Part shown: positions 22,239 to 33,479 of the stretch, piece after piece
How positions within the stretch are numbered: position 1 is the first letter of the stretch
Layout: each line of letters begins with the position of its first letter
Assembly (NCBI RefSeq): GCF_000512585.2
Contig: NC_089246.1
Span: forward strand, 124,001 to 188,000
DNA from: Kwoniella bestiolae CBS 10118
Lineage: Eukaryota > Basidiomycota > Tremellomycetes > Tremellales > Cryptococcaceae
Reading direction: 5' to 3'
Length of the DNA: 64,000 nt
Notes under the pieces: generated by a model
Databases searched by the model: none
Seen by the model: only the letters and a program-made list of their open reading frames with translations
What the model was told of the DNA's origin: nothing
Position numbers and translations under genes: made by a program

Positions 22239-23074
22239 GCACCATCTCATCAGCCATTTCCACAGCTCGCCTTCTGAAGGACACGCCTGACATGGGGAAG
22301 TTCTGACCATACATCACTTTTGTAGAGCAGATGTGATGCTTTGATACACCCGTTATGCATGAGTTTCTGTATATACAGTCCTTCTCTGATTTTCGGCATT
22401 CATACAACAAGTTCTATGAACTGCTATAACCCAGAAAAGCCCAAGTGGATGAAGAGCCACAGGCTGCAGCGACCGCACGAACGATAAAACGATCTCTCCG
22501 TAGCTATGACAGGAATACTTCAGAGGTGCATAGCTCACTCCTTCTTCTCGTGTTCTGCTTTAATCGCGTCGGAGAGAAGGGACGGTTAGACAATACCGGC
22601 ACTGTACTTCGGTTCAAGCGGGGTCTCTGACCAAGGGGTCTTGTTTCATAGGCCGGTGCCGCTTTGGATGAAGAGCTGAAGCTGATGCCAATCATCTACA
22701 ACAGTATATCAAGGGGTAGCGCAGGGTGCGATCACCGTCTTGGTAATTGGCCAAGAAGTGAAAGGAGCAGAACTCGATCTTTAGATTCATTAACAATAAT
22801 GACGTACTCCTTCCCATATAATATGGATGAAAGGAAAGTGCTGATCCCGAATTGACCCCTTCGGACACGAGAGGAGTGGTTGAATGGAATGCAAGCGACT
22901 GCAGTCAACGCTAGCAACCCTTTATGCAGGTCGCGAAAGGTATAAAGACCAAACGGAATGATCCGGTACAGTGCATGATCTCTGCTCGTGCTCATGTACA
23001 GTTCACGCATTACAGTCACATTGTTTTGTCCATTTTTCTCCGCATACAAATTCAAGTAGTATCGCCTTGAACAG
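22239..23074. other. Spacer between Family 2 copies A and B
   Basis: Roughly 840 bp; no gene supported. The B promoter with TATA box 22941-22947 is at its right end. Confidence 0.5.
22941..22947 (+). promoter_or_regulatory. TATA box of Family 2 copy B
   Basis: TATAAAG sits 134 bp upstream of the ATG at 23075. Matching boxes occur before the other four family members. Confidence 0.5.
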
Positions 23075-23681
23075 ATGTTTCTCAAACCCACCTTACTTGC
23101 TCTCCTTCTCTCTGCGACATTGTCACTGGCTGTCGATGGCACTGTGAACGTCTTTTGGCCCAATAGCACCTACTTGCACATGGCTGCAGATCCTTACGAA
23201 CGGGGTATGGCAGGTTCATGGAAGGTGTTCGCATTCACCAAGGAAGAGACGAGATCGTTCAAATGGTATGGACCTCGGATCGGGGATAAGGACGAAAGGG
23301 CATGGAAACAGACTGTAAGTTGTGTCTCTCCTCGTACTGTCACCCCTGTGCTCTTCCTCAGCCCGGCACTGTAGACCAAGAGACTCTTACATCCATCTTG
23401 AGGGTGCTACGTTATCAAGCGACTAATTGTCTGACTTATGGGTGGACGTGCAGTGCGACGTCTCGGTAGACAAAGATTTCAACTCTGACAAGATCATCGA
23501 GTTTCGTCTTCAAGCGGACGCTGAAGGACTGGGAGATACAACGAAAAGAGAAGATCCCAAACATTCTGGAAAAGTGACAATCAAATGCAAGGATGCGGAA
23601 TGTAGCCTTCCCGATGGAAGGGAGTGTAAAGATGAGAACGTCATTCCTCATGTGGATCTTGTAAGTCGCGCTCCCAAGTGA
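23075..23681 (+). CDS. Family 2 small secreted protein, copy B
   Basis: Function unknown. Residues 1-19 (MFLKPTLLALLLSATLSLA) are a typical signal peptide. The mature protein starts VDGTVNVFWPNSTYLHMA, with KVFAFTKEETRSFKWYGP before the intron. Exon 2 begins CDVSVDKDFNSDKIIEFRLQ and ends with KVTIKCKDAECSLPDGRECK followed by VIPHVDL. Four cysteines in exon 2 could form two disulfides. A strong GTAAGT donor at 23661 implies a third short exon that I could not fix, so the end given is the read-through stop. No catalytic motif is visible; cell-surface or effector-like roles are possible but unproven. Confidence 0.68.
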
Positions 23682-24646
23682 ATTTCAGGTTATCGGGTTT
23701 CTCTGGCTGATCTGTTTTTGTGATCTTCTGGGGTATAAAGACTGTCTGATATACGAACGAGATTTTTTCCGAACAATATCGTACATTTTTCGTTGTGCAG
23801 TTATTGCGGTCAATCAAGCTTTGTAAAGGTGATACTGTGGATCTGCTGCCTGTGTCCAATGTGTGAATAGGCATGTATATTACATCTGTTGCAGAGGCAT
23901 ATATGAGCGAGCAAGATTCTCAGATCTGTCCCAATGAATTTCCTCTGCAATTGTTGTAGAAGCGTGATTGGATTGGTAAAGTTTGCACCTCTTGCGCTAT
24001 CTTCATTTCTTCCTCGTATACAACATCGTTCAGAAAAGCAACGCGGTCCTACGCGGTTTCCTCGCTGGCCGCTGGTACTTCGTAGAAACGCAATTTTTGG
24101 AAGAGATTTTGTTGCGCCCCCTTGTGCCTGAAAGGGGTGAAATGATTGTCTCCATCATTTATGGCGCACAAATCATCTCCTTGCGATCCTATCATACGTC
24201 TGAAGCCTCAAAAGAGCTGAACCTTTGTCCTTTACCGATCTTATACATCGTTCAGGCGTCAAACACACACTCGAGATCTCCTGGCGTCTCACAATTGCTA
24301 GATTGAGTTTGACTCATTTGTCCTTTGATTTCTCAGGAAACTGGATAAAAGACGCTTGGGTCATAAAGGTTCCTCTCCCTTCAGAATCGGCTGAAAGGAT
24401 TGCATACGGTCACATCCTTTCCACATTAAAAAGGACCGCCTGAAAGCGAAAAAATCGGTCGCTCCTGACCTGCCCTATAAGAAGGGCAATGAATCGTTGA
24501 CCGTCTATAGTTCATTTTCTTTTAGTTTATAGTAAAATACCGCATCTGCAGAGCTTGCAATACACTCCTTCAAACTCATTTGAAAGCTACGCTCGAAATT
24601 ATACCGCACACTACAGTAATTTAGATCAAACAAGTATCCAGACAAT
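23682..24646. other. Spacer between Family 2 copies B and C
   Basis: About 960 bp. May include the unplaced last exon of copy B near its left end. The TATA box of copy C is at 24476-24481. No other gene supported. Confidence 0.45.
24476..24481 (+). promoter_or_regulatory. TATA box of Family 2 copy C
   Basis: CTATAAG at 24475-24481, about 170 bp upstream of the ATG at 24647. Confidence 0.4.
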
Positions 24647-25490
24647 ATGATAGCCTCGCCCATTTTCGCCGTCTTAGTCGCCTCCATGGGTCTTATACCC
24701 TCCACTTCAGCAGTGAATGGGACCGTGAGGTTGATATTCCCGGAGAACACCTACAGCAGAATCGATATCAAGTCGATGTACAATATTCAAAATGGTGGAG
24801 TAAGGGAAATTCCCTTTACCGAAGCAGGGTCAGCTGGTGCAGTGGGCTTCTTCTGGGCGGGCCCAGTGTACGGGAACTCCAGCGACCGTCACTGCAACTC
24901 CGACTCGATCACAACAAATGAGGAAACAGTGTCTTCAACATCGACTGCTGCCTCCTCGCAAGAGACAGATAAGTGTAAGGGCCTACCTCATTCTTGGACT
25001 CGACTTGTGAGTTCGCGGTTTTACAAAGCTTTGATCCTGTCCCGTGCAAACGACTCTAGAAAGGACAGGGAGCGTGATCGCTGATTCCCTGCTCCGCTAT
25101 CTCCGTAATAGTGCGCTCTTGACGTCGATGAACAATTCAATCACGACGTGGAATTTACTTTTCTACTTCAGGAAGACGGACTCAAGGGTCCCAAGAATTC
25201 CCATGTGAGGATTGAGTGTGCCAACACAGGATGCCACCTTCCTAACGGCGAGAGTTGCGAAGGAAAATATATCATGCCGAGGATTAATACTGTGAGCACT
25301 GAGAGCATATCTCTCCCCATGCTGTCTGATCTGACCTGGATCCGATGATAGACCGAGTTGAACAGTTAGCCGGCTTTGACTGGCATTTATGACAGTTTTG
25401 GATTGCTAGGCAGCGGCGCTATTCGCGGCGAGTGGCGGAATCGGGATAGTGGCCATCAGTGGAGACATAAGTATGGAGTATGTAGAGTAA
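24647..25490 (+). CDS. Family 2 small secreted protein, copy C
   Basis: Function unknown. Signal peptide residues 1-22 (MIASPIFAVLVASMGLIPST plus SA). The mature start is VNGTVRLIFPENTYSRI, then GFFWAGPVYGNSS. A serine/threonine-rich linker (SITTNEETVSSTSTAASSQ) is missing in copies B and E. Exon 2 begins CALDVDEQFNHDVEFTFLLQ, with KGPKNSHVRIECANTGCHL, GESCEGKY and IMPRINT. A third exon at 25410-25490 is in frame and encodes a 26-residue tail, AAALFAASGGIGIVAISGDI, then SMEYVE. Its hydrophobic stretch could be a membrane or GPI-type signal, though it ends in charged residues. This is the only copy where I could place the last exon with some confidence. Confidence 0.65.
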
Positions 25491-26207
25491 TTAAACAGTA
25501 TGATGTATGAGACGGCTGTTCCTTCAAGCTCATTGTTGTTGGCGGGCGAATCGGTGCATCTTCAATACTGCACTCCACGAACTTCGCTTTGAAAGAAATT
25601 GTCCACTTGTCTGGCTTCAACAATCACCCTGATTCAAGCTTGACGCCTCACCGAGCGCTCTTGTGCCACATTGGGGGTAGTCAAAACGAAATGGCGTTGT
25701 GACATATCACATGACCCAGTTGACTACCCCAAGCTTACCAGCAAGTGAAGCGAAGGTACAGATTGACAGATGTTGGAGACATCACATCTCTCCAAACCTT
25801 GCGAGCGGTGAGAATGGATACAAAACCACGTATGACTGTTATTTTTCTTTCCGTGCAGTACACGAGGGTCTTCCCCCGGACCTCCGTAATCTACCCCGTA
25901 TCCCTCATCTACCAATGAAGGGTTCTCGGAAATGGAGTACCCTATCATTGGGTCGAAAGGAATGCGTCAAATTGACTAAACCCCTGAGGCTATCAAAGAA
26001 AGGGAGGGCGACCTCAATCCCCCCTTGCCATTACAGTACAAGGAAGGAGCTGGTTAACATCATGCCAACACGATATGCACTGCACAATAGACAAGCCCTA
26101 TAATTTCAAGGGGATACTGTTGTTATTTCCCCCGAGTTGTTCTCCCACTCGACAATCATATATAAGTTTCGTTCTTTCTCCATACGACATCTTCAAGTAC
26201 GATACAA
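25491..26207. other. Spacer between Family 2 copies C and D
   Basis: About 720 bp. A 134-residue open frame (25699-26103) has no recognisable feature and an overlapping antisense frame. The TATA box of copy D is at the right end. Confidence 0.45.
26159..26165 (+). promoter_or_regulatory. TATA box of Family 2 copy D
   Basis: TATATAAG begins 49 bp upstream of the ATG at 26208, the best TATA match of the family. Confidence 0.55.
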
Positions 26208-26946
26208 ATGTGCTCATTCACCAACTTCTCATCTTTACTAGCCTGCATGGCCATCCTCCCCTACGCGCTGGCGGTGAAGGGAACCGTCAAGGTGAATTTC
26301 CCATCAGACTCAATCTCTCAACTTGTCGATGACGCCTCGGCCCAACCACAAGTTGGTGAATCACGAGAATTCAAGTTCGACGAAGTCAGTCAAGTATGGA
26401 ATTTCTATTGGAAAGGACCTCCTGTCAATTACCTCGGTGCCTCTACCCCCAGCGTATCAAGCAGCGCAGTACGATCTTCTTCTTCTTCTGCCAGGTCTCC
26501 TGAGGAGACTGGTCTGGCGGGAAATAGTCAGATCCCATGGATGCAAACTGTGAGTATGCGATTGCCCTCGACGGCATAGATCTCGGTACGGCAAGAAAAG
26601 CACTGTATGATTACTGTATCATCCGGTCTCTGTCTGCCTGAGTATGAGTTAACGAATGACGAGTGAATTTTGGATAGTGTCATGTTTCCGTTGATGATCA
26701 ATTCGACCACGATGTCGAATTTACCCTCCGATTGCAACAAGCTGGATTCGAGGGTCCGAAAGATCAACATGCCACTATCAAGTGCGATCAGGCGATATGT
26801 CTTCTTCCCGAGGGAGTGGAATGCGAAGATCCATATGCGATTCCATATGTTGATTCTGTAAGTTGTAAAAGGTCTTTTCCCTTTCCTATCTTGCGAGGGC
26901 TCATCACTGACCATGAATGCGTTTAAAACCCTCCTAGTCGGTCTAA
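26208..26946 (+). CDS. Family 2 small secreted protein, copy D
   Basis: Function unknown. Signal peptide residues 1-22 (MCSFTNFSSLLACMAILPYA plus LA), then VKGTVKVNFPSDSISQLV and QVWNFYWKGPPVNYLGAS. A serine-rich linker (SSAVRSSSSSARS) precedes WMQT at the intron. Exon 2 starts CHVSVDDQFDHDVEFTLRLQ and has FEGPKDQHATIKCDQAICLL, GVECEDPYAIPYVDS. The donor GTAAGT at 26858 points to a very short last exon, possibly ending at 26946. Copies C and D are the most similar pair by eye. Convergent with Family 3 copy a. Confidence 0.68.
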
Positions 26947-27470
26947 CCCTACCACGCCTCGAAGGTACCCACTTTCACATCCCCCGAGCGCGAATTATGG
27001 AAAGGACCGCATGTCTTTGTATCTTAACAGATGAATTCGGCGGACGTGTGACCCACTATGTTGTGCATCGTGTGACCTCAGCCTACCATGTATCATCATG
27101 CATTTTCATATCACATCATGAAAGTGCATTGAGCTCTTGCAATCTGGTCACAATTATACAACGAGCTTTCTATACTCCTCTGATCGTTCCAATCCACTCA
27201 GTCTCGCAATAGCTCACCAAAAGTATGCTGATCCATCTAATGAGGTACTGAAAGCACGTCCCCAGTCATGTTAAGCACGTACATCCCTTTCCTACATCCC
27301 CCATGCGAATCACCATCGTCGTCGCACCCATCCTATTCATCTTCATCGATCTCGCCATCTTCCGTTCGAACAGTAAACCAATCGAGATCCCATCCGACTG
27401 CATGTACCGGCGACTCCGAAATCAGCGAACACCCCAAGGACGGTATCGTATCAGTAGATATGCTAGGGAA
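26947..27470. other. Convergent spacer between Family 2 copy D and Family 3 copy a
   Basis: About 520 bp. A serine-rich 77-residue open frame (27268-27501, +) lies opposite the end of Family 3 copy a and is probably chance. The lost C-terminal exon of copy a, if present, would be here. Confidence 0.4.
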
Positions 27471-29609
27471 TTATGACTCACAGAGAGTAGTGACCGTATG
27501 ATTTATGTTTTCCAACGCTATTGGGAAATCACCTTCACCATGGTATGTATCGCCCACGGGGACTCGGACGATAAACGGTGTGGAAGCGTTGTTGGGAGGT
27601 GCGAATTGGATGAAGGAGCCACCGATTCTCTCAATACTGATACAATTTCACACACATCAGTGTAGCACTTGGTAGAGCAACTAGGTATATGGTGCAGACC
27701 ATTCCAATTATCTGAGTGATGTCACTACTCACATAAAGCCAATAGAACGAAATAGCTAATACAAGCGCAAACAGGATCAATCACACAGACCATCGATTCA
27801 ACTAGGAGAGCAAGATAACTCACACTGCTCAATTCCGGTATCGTGGCATCCTCCTCACCTCCGCTAAACATCCTCTCACACAACTTATATTCCTTCCTAT
27901 TCACCTGGAAGCGTCCTCTCTTCCTCTTTTCTCCAACCTTCCCATCCACCAAAACTTCATCATCAAGCGGTTCGTTGTAGTCATTCACAGGTTTCCATCT
28001 TGTCGGCTCGGGAATATCAGACATGAAGGGAAGTAGCTTATCTATCAATTCATTGGGCAACTTCAACTCTCTTCCGAATATCCCTTGTATCTCCTTGTGC
28101 GTTTCCCACAAGGTCGACGAGTTGTCCACCGCTGTACTGCGCACGCACATCAGACGCATGAAGTCTAGCGCGGTGCATATCTGCGTGGAGGTGGATTGAG
28201 AGACGTTGAGGCGGACTGCGAAAGTTTTGGGACGGTGTGGTTCTATTGCGGGGGATGAGGTTGGTGGAAGGTCGGTGAGGAGCTGCAGAGCCATGAGATA
28301 TTCGCCTGATCATGAATGACATTAGTATACATACCATAAACCAGGAGGTATAAAGTCCGAGAAATTTGGAGGGGACCTGTCCTGTCTTGAGGAATAGCGA
28401 CTTACCCATGACCATCTGTATAGCGTAAGGATACTTCTTCTTCAATTCCGTTTCTGTTAGCGTAGCTTGCTCTAGAGCAAGAACTGAGGGCCAAAAATCA
28501 CAAGTCAGTCCTTCTACTCATTGATCAAATAGAATTGGTAGAAAGCGACATTCACTATTTGTCAACTCGGATGGTCCATATCCGGTCCCTCGTTCATCTG
28601 AATCTAAGCACACAGCAGCAAAAGCAGCATCGAACGGACTATCTTTCTGTACTTCTTCCAACGGTTTGTTTAAGTGTATATGCATTTCTCTAGCGATATT
28701 CGTTGCCTCGTGCCATGGTACATCCTGCATCCGAGAGGAGCATTCGTCAATTCTTATGAACGCAATTGATAAGGGAAATCTTACTCACCAAGCTCATCTT
28801 GACCAATTCCTTCCCAGGTCCAGCAGCCCAAAACAGTCTCAATGTGATCTTCGCTTCTTCCACCATTAATCCCGCCAATTGTCTTATCCATTCAATTTCT
28901 CTGCCTACTTCCACCCCTCCTGCTTTGAAAGTTGATGGATCTAAGGAGTTGATACGGTCCAGAGCGTCTTGCAGCTCAACCGCGTAGATGTACATGTTGA
29001 AATCCGCTATCAGGGGACGTAAGACGGCATATGTGTGTTTGGAATCGTCGTCGAGAGGTTCCAACCCGCAGCTGGGGAGGATCGGGATGTTTGTGATACT
29101 ATATATCACGGGTACATCAGTACCATGTCATGAGACCAGCTTGATGTGAGATGGCACAATGAGGAATGACTCAAGATGCTTACTTGAACTCGATTTCATC
29201 CTGTATACACTGACCCATCGCCATAGGCTGATTTCGTATCGTACTCATCTTTCCGTGCCAGTACTCGTGTATAGCTTCTATGGACGTCCTTACATGGCTC
29301 AATCGCTGCTGAGGAGCAGGCAGTCCAAGGAGTTCAGCAGCTGTAGGTGTACCGTCAGCTCCGACAATGACACAGGATATGAAAGAAACACCTTACCGCC
29401 TCTTTGCGCTAGCCATGAGAAGTCACTTGATGTCTGTCCGTGAGTAGGTATGGGCAATTTCGAGGCTTCGGGCCTCCCTAGATGCTTTGATCCGCTCTAC
29501 ATCACAGGTGAGCATCAGGCCGGAAGAAGGGAAATAACCACCCACTCACTGTTCTCAGCTCGTCTGCCCATTCGGGGAATGAGCCCACGGCTTTCACGTA
29601 GTCTGTCAT
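27471..29609 (-). CDS. Family 3 large helical protein with HicA-like C-terminal domain, copy a
   Basis: Function unknown. Multi-exon; the 5' end is uncertain. The ATG at 29609 (MTDYVKAVGSFPEWADELRT) is the nearest start, and an earlier one at 30141 is possible. In order: KLPIPTHGQTSSDFSWLAQR, the degenerate form of the family GYxWxAW motif; EAIHEYWHGKMSTIRN; a helical middle (LRPLIADFNMYIYAVELQDA, AGLMVEEAKITLRLFWAAG); WHEATNIAREMHIHLNKPLE; and KKKYPYAIQMVMG. A basic linker GEKRKRGRFQVNRKEYKL leads into the C-terminal domain, with ERIGGSFIQFAPPNNASTPF. The usual HRPHP and YGW ending is not found, so the C-terminus is divergent or damaged. Divergent from copy b, convergent with Family 2 copy D. 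Confidence 0.6.
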
Positions 29610-30369
29610 GTCTATCTGGCAGTTAAGCGAGCAGTGTGAGCCCAGGTTGGCATTCGGTTTGCAGGTTGTAGAAGCGATAGGAAGAAGGGAGGATGGTATC
29701 GAGAGCACCTATCATCGCCCAGTACAATGTTGACTGAACTTGAGACTATTTCTGGAGGTGGAGGAAAAGATTAGGAACGTTTTCCGTCGGAAACGAAGCA
29801 GCGGAGCATTGGGAGCGAGGAGCATCACGCCGCTCGCTGTGAGAGATTAAGATCTTACCCTGTACCTCCATGAAGCCAGCAATTATAAACCATCACATCA
29901 TACTGACCATACCAGTCGCCATCATCGTTCACTCTGACCGTGCGCATCTGCCGAGAATTATCATGAACAATTTTAACTCGAACGCGTTGTGCGCGTCCAG
30001 GAGGTCTAAGATTACCTCCTTTCCTTCTGTTAGCATGTGTAACGCACACTGGGATCGAAAGTCCCCCCACTCAATGCAAGATGATTCATCATGCATACTC
30101 GAGGGTCCTTTCGTAGTGATGATCAATGATCGGAATGCCATGCTCCGATGAGGCAGTATGTCTGACGAAATCCAGAGTATGAAGTGGGGGAACTCGACTT
30201 ACCGCTCAGGGCCATCAACACCACACAATACACGCATCAGAGTAAACAAACACGACACGGTATGGTACAGACAAGGAAGAGGAAAAGGAAAGATCAACCA
30301 CTGAAATGATGCTCTCTTTTCTTTTCTCTCTGCTCTCCGTTGTTAAGCTGATATCGACATCTCGACAAA
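29610..30369. other. Divergent region between Family 3 copies a and b
   Basis: About 760 bp. A 70-residue minus-strand open frame at 29929-30141 (MAFRSLIITTKGPSSMHDES) could be a 5' exon of copy a, since it lies where copy b has its first exons, but I could not join it securely. Confidence 0.4.
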
Positions 30370-33338
30370 ATGAATTTATCGAATTGTCTTCTGATCATGG
30401 ACGGCGAAGTATCCGCTCGCTCGAGCACACCATCTCACCAAGAAGGACCACCTGCTGGCGTCATCATAGAGCGATCAGTCAAGTCAACCAAAACGGGAGA
30501 AAAATGGACATTCACTTTCAGCCAACAGATTGGAGGTTTTGGAAAGGAAGAAAATCCAATCGGAGATTCTATTCAGATCGGGTATTTGGTGCGATACTCT
30601 GACAAGAGTGAGTGCTGTTTGATCGCAAATCGGGAGTGTCGAAAAATGACTATGCTGATAAATCAGTTATGACGCAGACAATTTCAAAGTACCCAAGGAA
30701 GGTATCGATTACACCCAATTCTTTGCTCCCCTCAAGTTATGGTCATTGCATCGTTCTTCTGTGAGTGTCCTATACCCTGATGGTACAATTCTGACCAGGC
30801 TTTCCACGTCATTCAGTTCACAGCCTGGGCGAATGGTCGATCTGAGAGGCAAGTGAAAAATGTGACCAAACTCATAAGGAAGCTACAAGTCAAGAGGGAA
30901 GATCTCCTGGGTTGCGAGGAGGCGGAGCACGAGTTCACGCATATGTTGACTCATGAGTTCAATGTTGAGGTGAGCAGTCATCTCATCACTCGTGTTGGTG
31001 CTTATTCCTTCTTGGAGCAGATGCGTCTGTGGTGCCGTCCAAATCCCGATCTTCCTTTTCCCAAGAGAGAAGGTAATACTTTTGGTTATAGTTGGACAGC
31101 GTGGAAAACAGGTCAGTCAATTCCTAGCTCACCGTTGTCATAATCTCAGTCGCTCAACTGATACATTTCAACAGCTGCCATTTATGCTGGCGCTAAAAAA
31201 ACCAACCTTTACACTCAATCATCTCGCTGGCCTTATCACCGACGCATTAGAATACCACTGTGATCTATTGAAGAGGTATCAATCTGATGATCAAGCTTTC
31301 ACTGCCGACCTCGAGGATCTCAATCAAAAGCAGTGGGTGAAACATGCTATCTTGAAACTCCTGCCTGAGCATGTATCTCCTTATCTTAGCGACTAGAAAT
31401 GCTGGGCGCTAACTTGAGTCCTTTCCTCAGGTGGGAACAATTGAATCATTCACCACTGGATCTGTCAAACGTGGAAGTTCGATCGCGGATTGCAGCCAGG
31501 ATGGTGGATCTTTTGCAATCTGTTATCACCTGTCAATCAGGGCTCAAGTGCATCGAACGATTGAGAGAGCTGGGTATGCTCGAAGGAGGAAAATTTGCTG
31601 CTATTCAAGCTCAAAATCCTGGTCCCATACGAGAAGAATACAGTACTCTCCATACATATGTAGAGTCCCTGCAGGTGAAAAAGCAGTCAGAGCTGCAAAT
31701 CTGTTTAGGTGATTATGGGGTACGAAAAGGTGAAAGGCTTTTCTTCCAATGTGCCGTAAGTCGACCTATATCACCAATGAGCCAGCGTCGCCCACTGTTA
31801 CTATCGAGGCTGACTTCTTGCTTCTGCCAGAAAAGGATACCTTACGACGTAACCGACTTCGAAGATGGGTTTGGGGGTCCATGCTCTGGTCACGGTATGA
31901 GACTCCGATGTCTCAACTCGCTGGCCAACGAGTATTATCTGGAGAGTGCTGTGGCGCAAATGAGTGCAATGCGATTCGGATCCATGGGAGAGGAACACGA
32001 TAAATTAGGTCATTTCCGTAGGTCCCATCCATCAGATACTGAATCAGCAGTGGTACCATCACATGTCGTCTCCTGTAGTTCTCGCCTATGAACAGATCCT
32101 CAAAAATGATCCCTCGGAGGGCACAGGATTGTCTCCTCACATACAGAAGTCGATCGGTGAGTTGTCCTGACATTTCTTGTTCGGTTTCCTGCATGCTGAT
32201 GTACTTGTCTCGTAACAGGCGAGATGGCTATGAGCTACGAGATTGATCAAGTAGTCCACTCACTGTTCAAGTCGAAAGGACAGTACTGCCCGGATGATCG
32301 CCCAATCGTTCCACACCCTTCGCAAAATATATCGATTCATCTCAGCAAGCTCGACAGTATGCTCAAACAAGCAATGTATATTTTCTCGAAAGTGCCTGCT
32401 GCTGCCGCTACTATCGACGATGGCGTCATTGCCTCTGATGGAAACAAGTTGGAAGGTTTATGGAAATTCTGGAGTCAAACTTGCTCGGATCTTTACGGAC
32501 AGTCTTTCAATCAATACTTCGGATTGGAAGAGTTGCTTTCACCTGCTCCACCATGCTGGTCTCAACCACCCGAACCCCCATCACAAGGAAACACCTCTAA
32601 CAATGCCATCGAAGCATTTTCGACCGCGTTGAATCTGACAATCGCCCAATCAGGCCATGCTTATCGTCAATCCCAAGAGGTTACGGAGAGCCAGCAAGTC
32701 AAAGTCAAAACCCGCGGCAATCCTCCCTTCCCGCTCGAAGCCAACCTTCCCAGGAGTATCATTAGGGATCAGTCTTTCGAGGAAAGCAGAAACGAACCAA
32801 TCTTCCAAGTGAGGAACGCTCAATTGAAATTGGTCAAGAAACTTTTCAGTAGACCAGAGGATGGCGAAGGATATGGTCAAGTACAATGGAAGGACTTATA
32901 CAATGTGAGTGATCCTCCATCGAACGACTTGAAGCTCGAGTACTGAATGTGGTATCTTCTCGCACTAGTTGATGAACCGTATTGGATTCAGGTGAGTAAA
33001 CATTTACAACTCCACTTCACCGACACCTAGACTGTACATCTAATGGCGTGGTTTAGGATGCTCATCTGACGAAAATATATGTAGGATTGAGAATGTCGGT
33101 GGATCCATCATCCGCTTTATCCCTCCAAACGAGGCAGGTATACCATTCAACGAACATCGACCTCACCCTGAGACTTCAATGCCTGCTATCAAGTACAGAG
33201 CGTTCGGTCAACGGCTCAGGGAGAGATGTGAGTGTCTTTCTCCCTTAACTCGGCCTGGGATCAACGACTGATAGTTGATGTGCTCGCTTAGATGGGTGGG
33301 ATGAGACTTGGTTTGCAAGGACTATCAATGCAGAATGA
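30370..33338 (+). pseudogene. Family 3 large helical protein with HicA-like C-terminal domain, copy b, one frameshift
   Basis: The most complete copy. Start at 30370 (MNLSNCLLIMDGEVSARSST) or the ATG at 30397; stop TGA at 33336-33338. In order: WTFTFSQQIGGFGKEENPIG; FKVPKEGIDYTQFF; QVKNVTKLIRKLQVKREDLL; PFPKREGNTFGYSWTAWKT; AAIYAGAKK. At the seven-A run 31195-31201 the frame breaks; the family sequence resumes one frame on (PTFTLNHLAGLITDALEYHC). A helical middle follows (WEQLNHSPLDLSNVEVRSRI, RIAARMVDLLQSVITCQSGL), then LAYEQILKNDPSEGTGLSPH and AMSYEIDQVVHSLFKSKG. The C-terminal domain reads FQVRNAQLKLVKKLFSRPED, VQWKDLYN, LMNRIGFR, VGGSIIRFIPPNEAGIPFNE, HRPHPE and YGWDETWFARTINAE. Either a recent pseudogene or a sequence error in the A run. 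Function unknown. Confidence 0.65.
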
Positions 33339-33355
33339 TTTGACAAACGTTGATG

Positions 33356-33373
33356 TATATATATATATATATA
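33356..33373. repeat. (TA)9 microsatellite
   Basis: Eighteen bases of alternating T and A just past the stop of Family 3 copy b, between it and the truncated copy c. Confidence 0.9.
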
Positions 33374-33479
33374 GCTATGAGAAGGCAAAGTGCGAAGGTT
33401 ATATATCCATAGCTGAGCTGTCATACTCTTTTGAACGACGAATGCACATAAATATCAGAAGTTGGACGGATTAGTATGA

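Noticed and set aside
25699..26103. 134-codon open frame between Family 2 copies C and D
   Set aside because: No similarity to Family 2, no signal peptide or domain, and an antisense frame overlaps it; not enough to call a gene.
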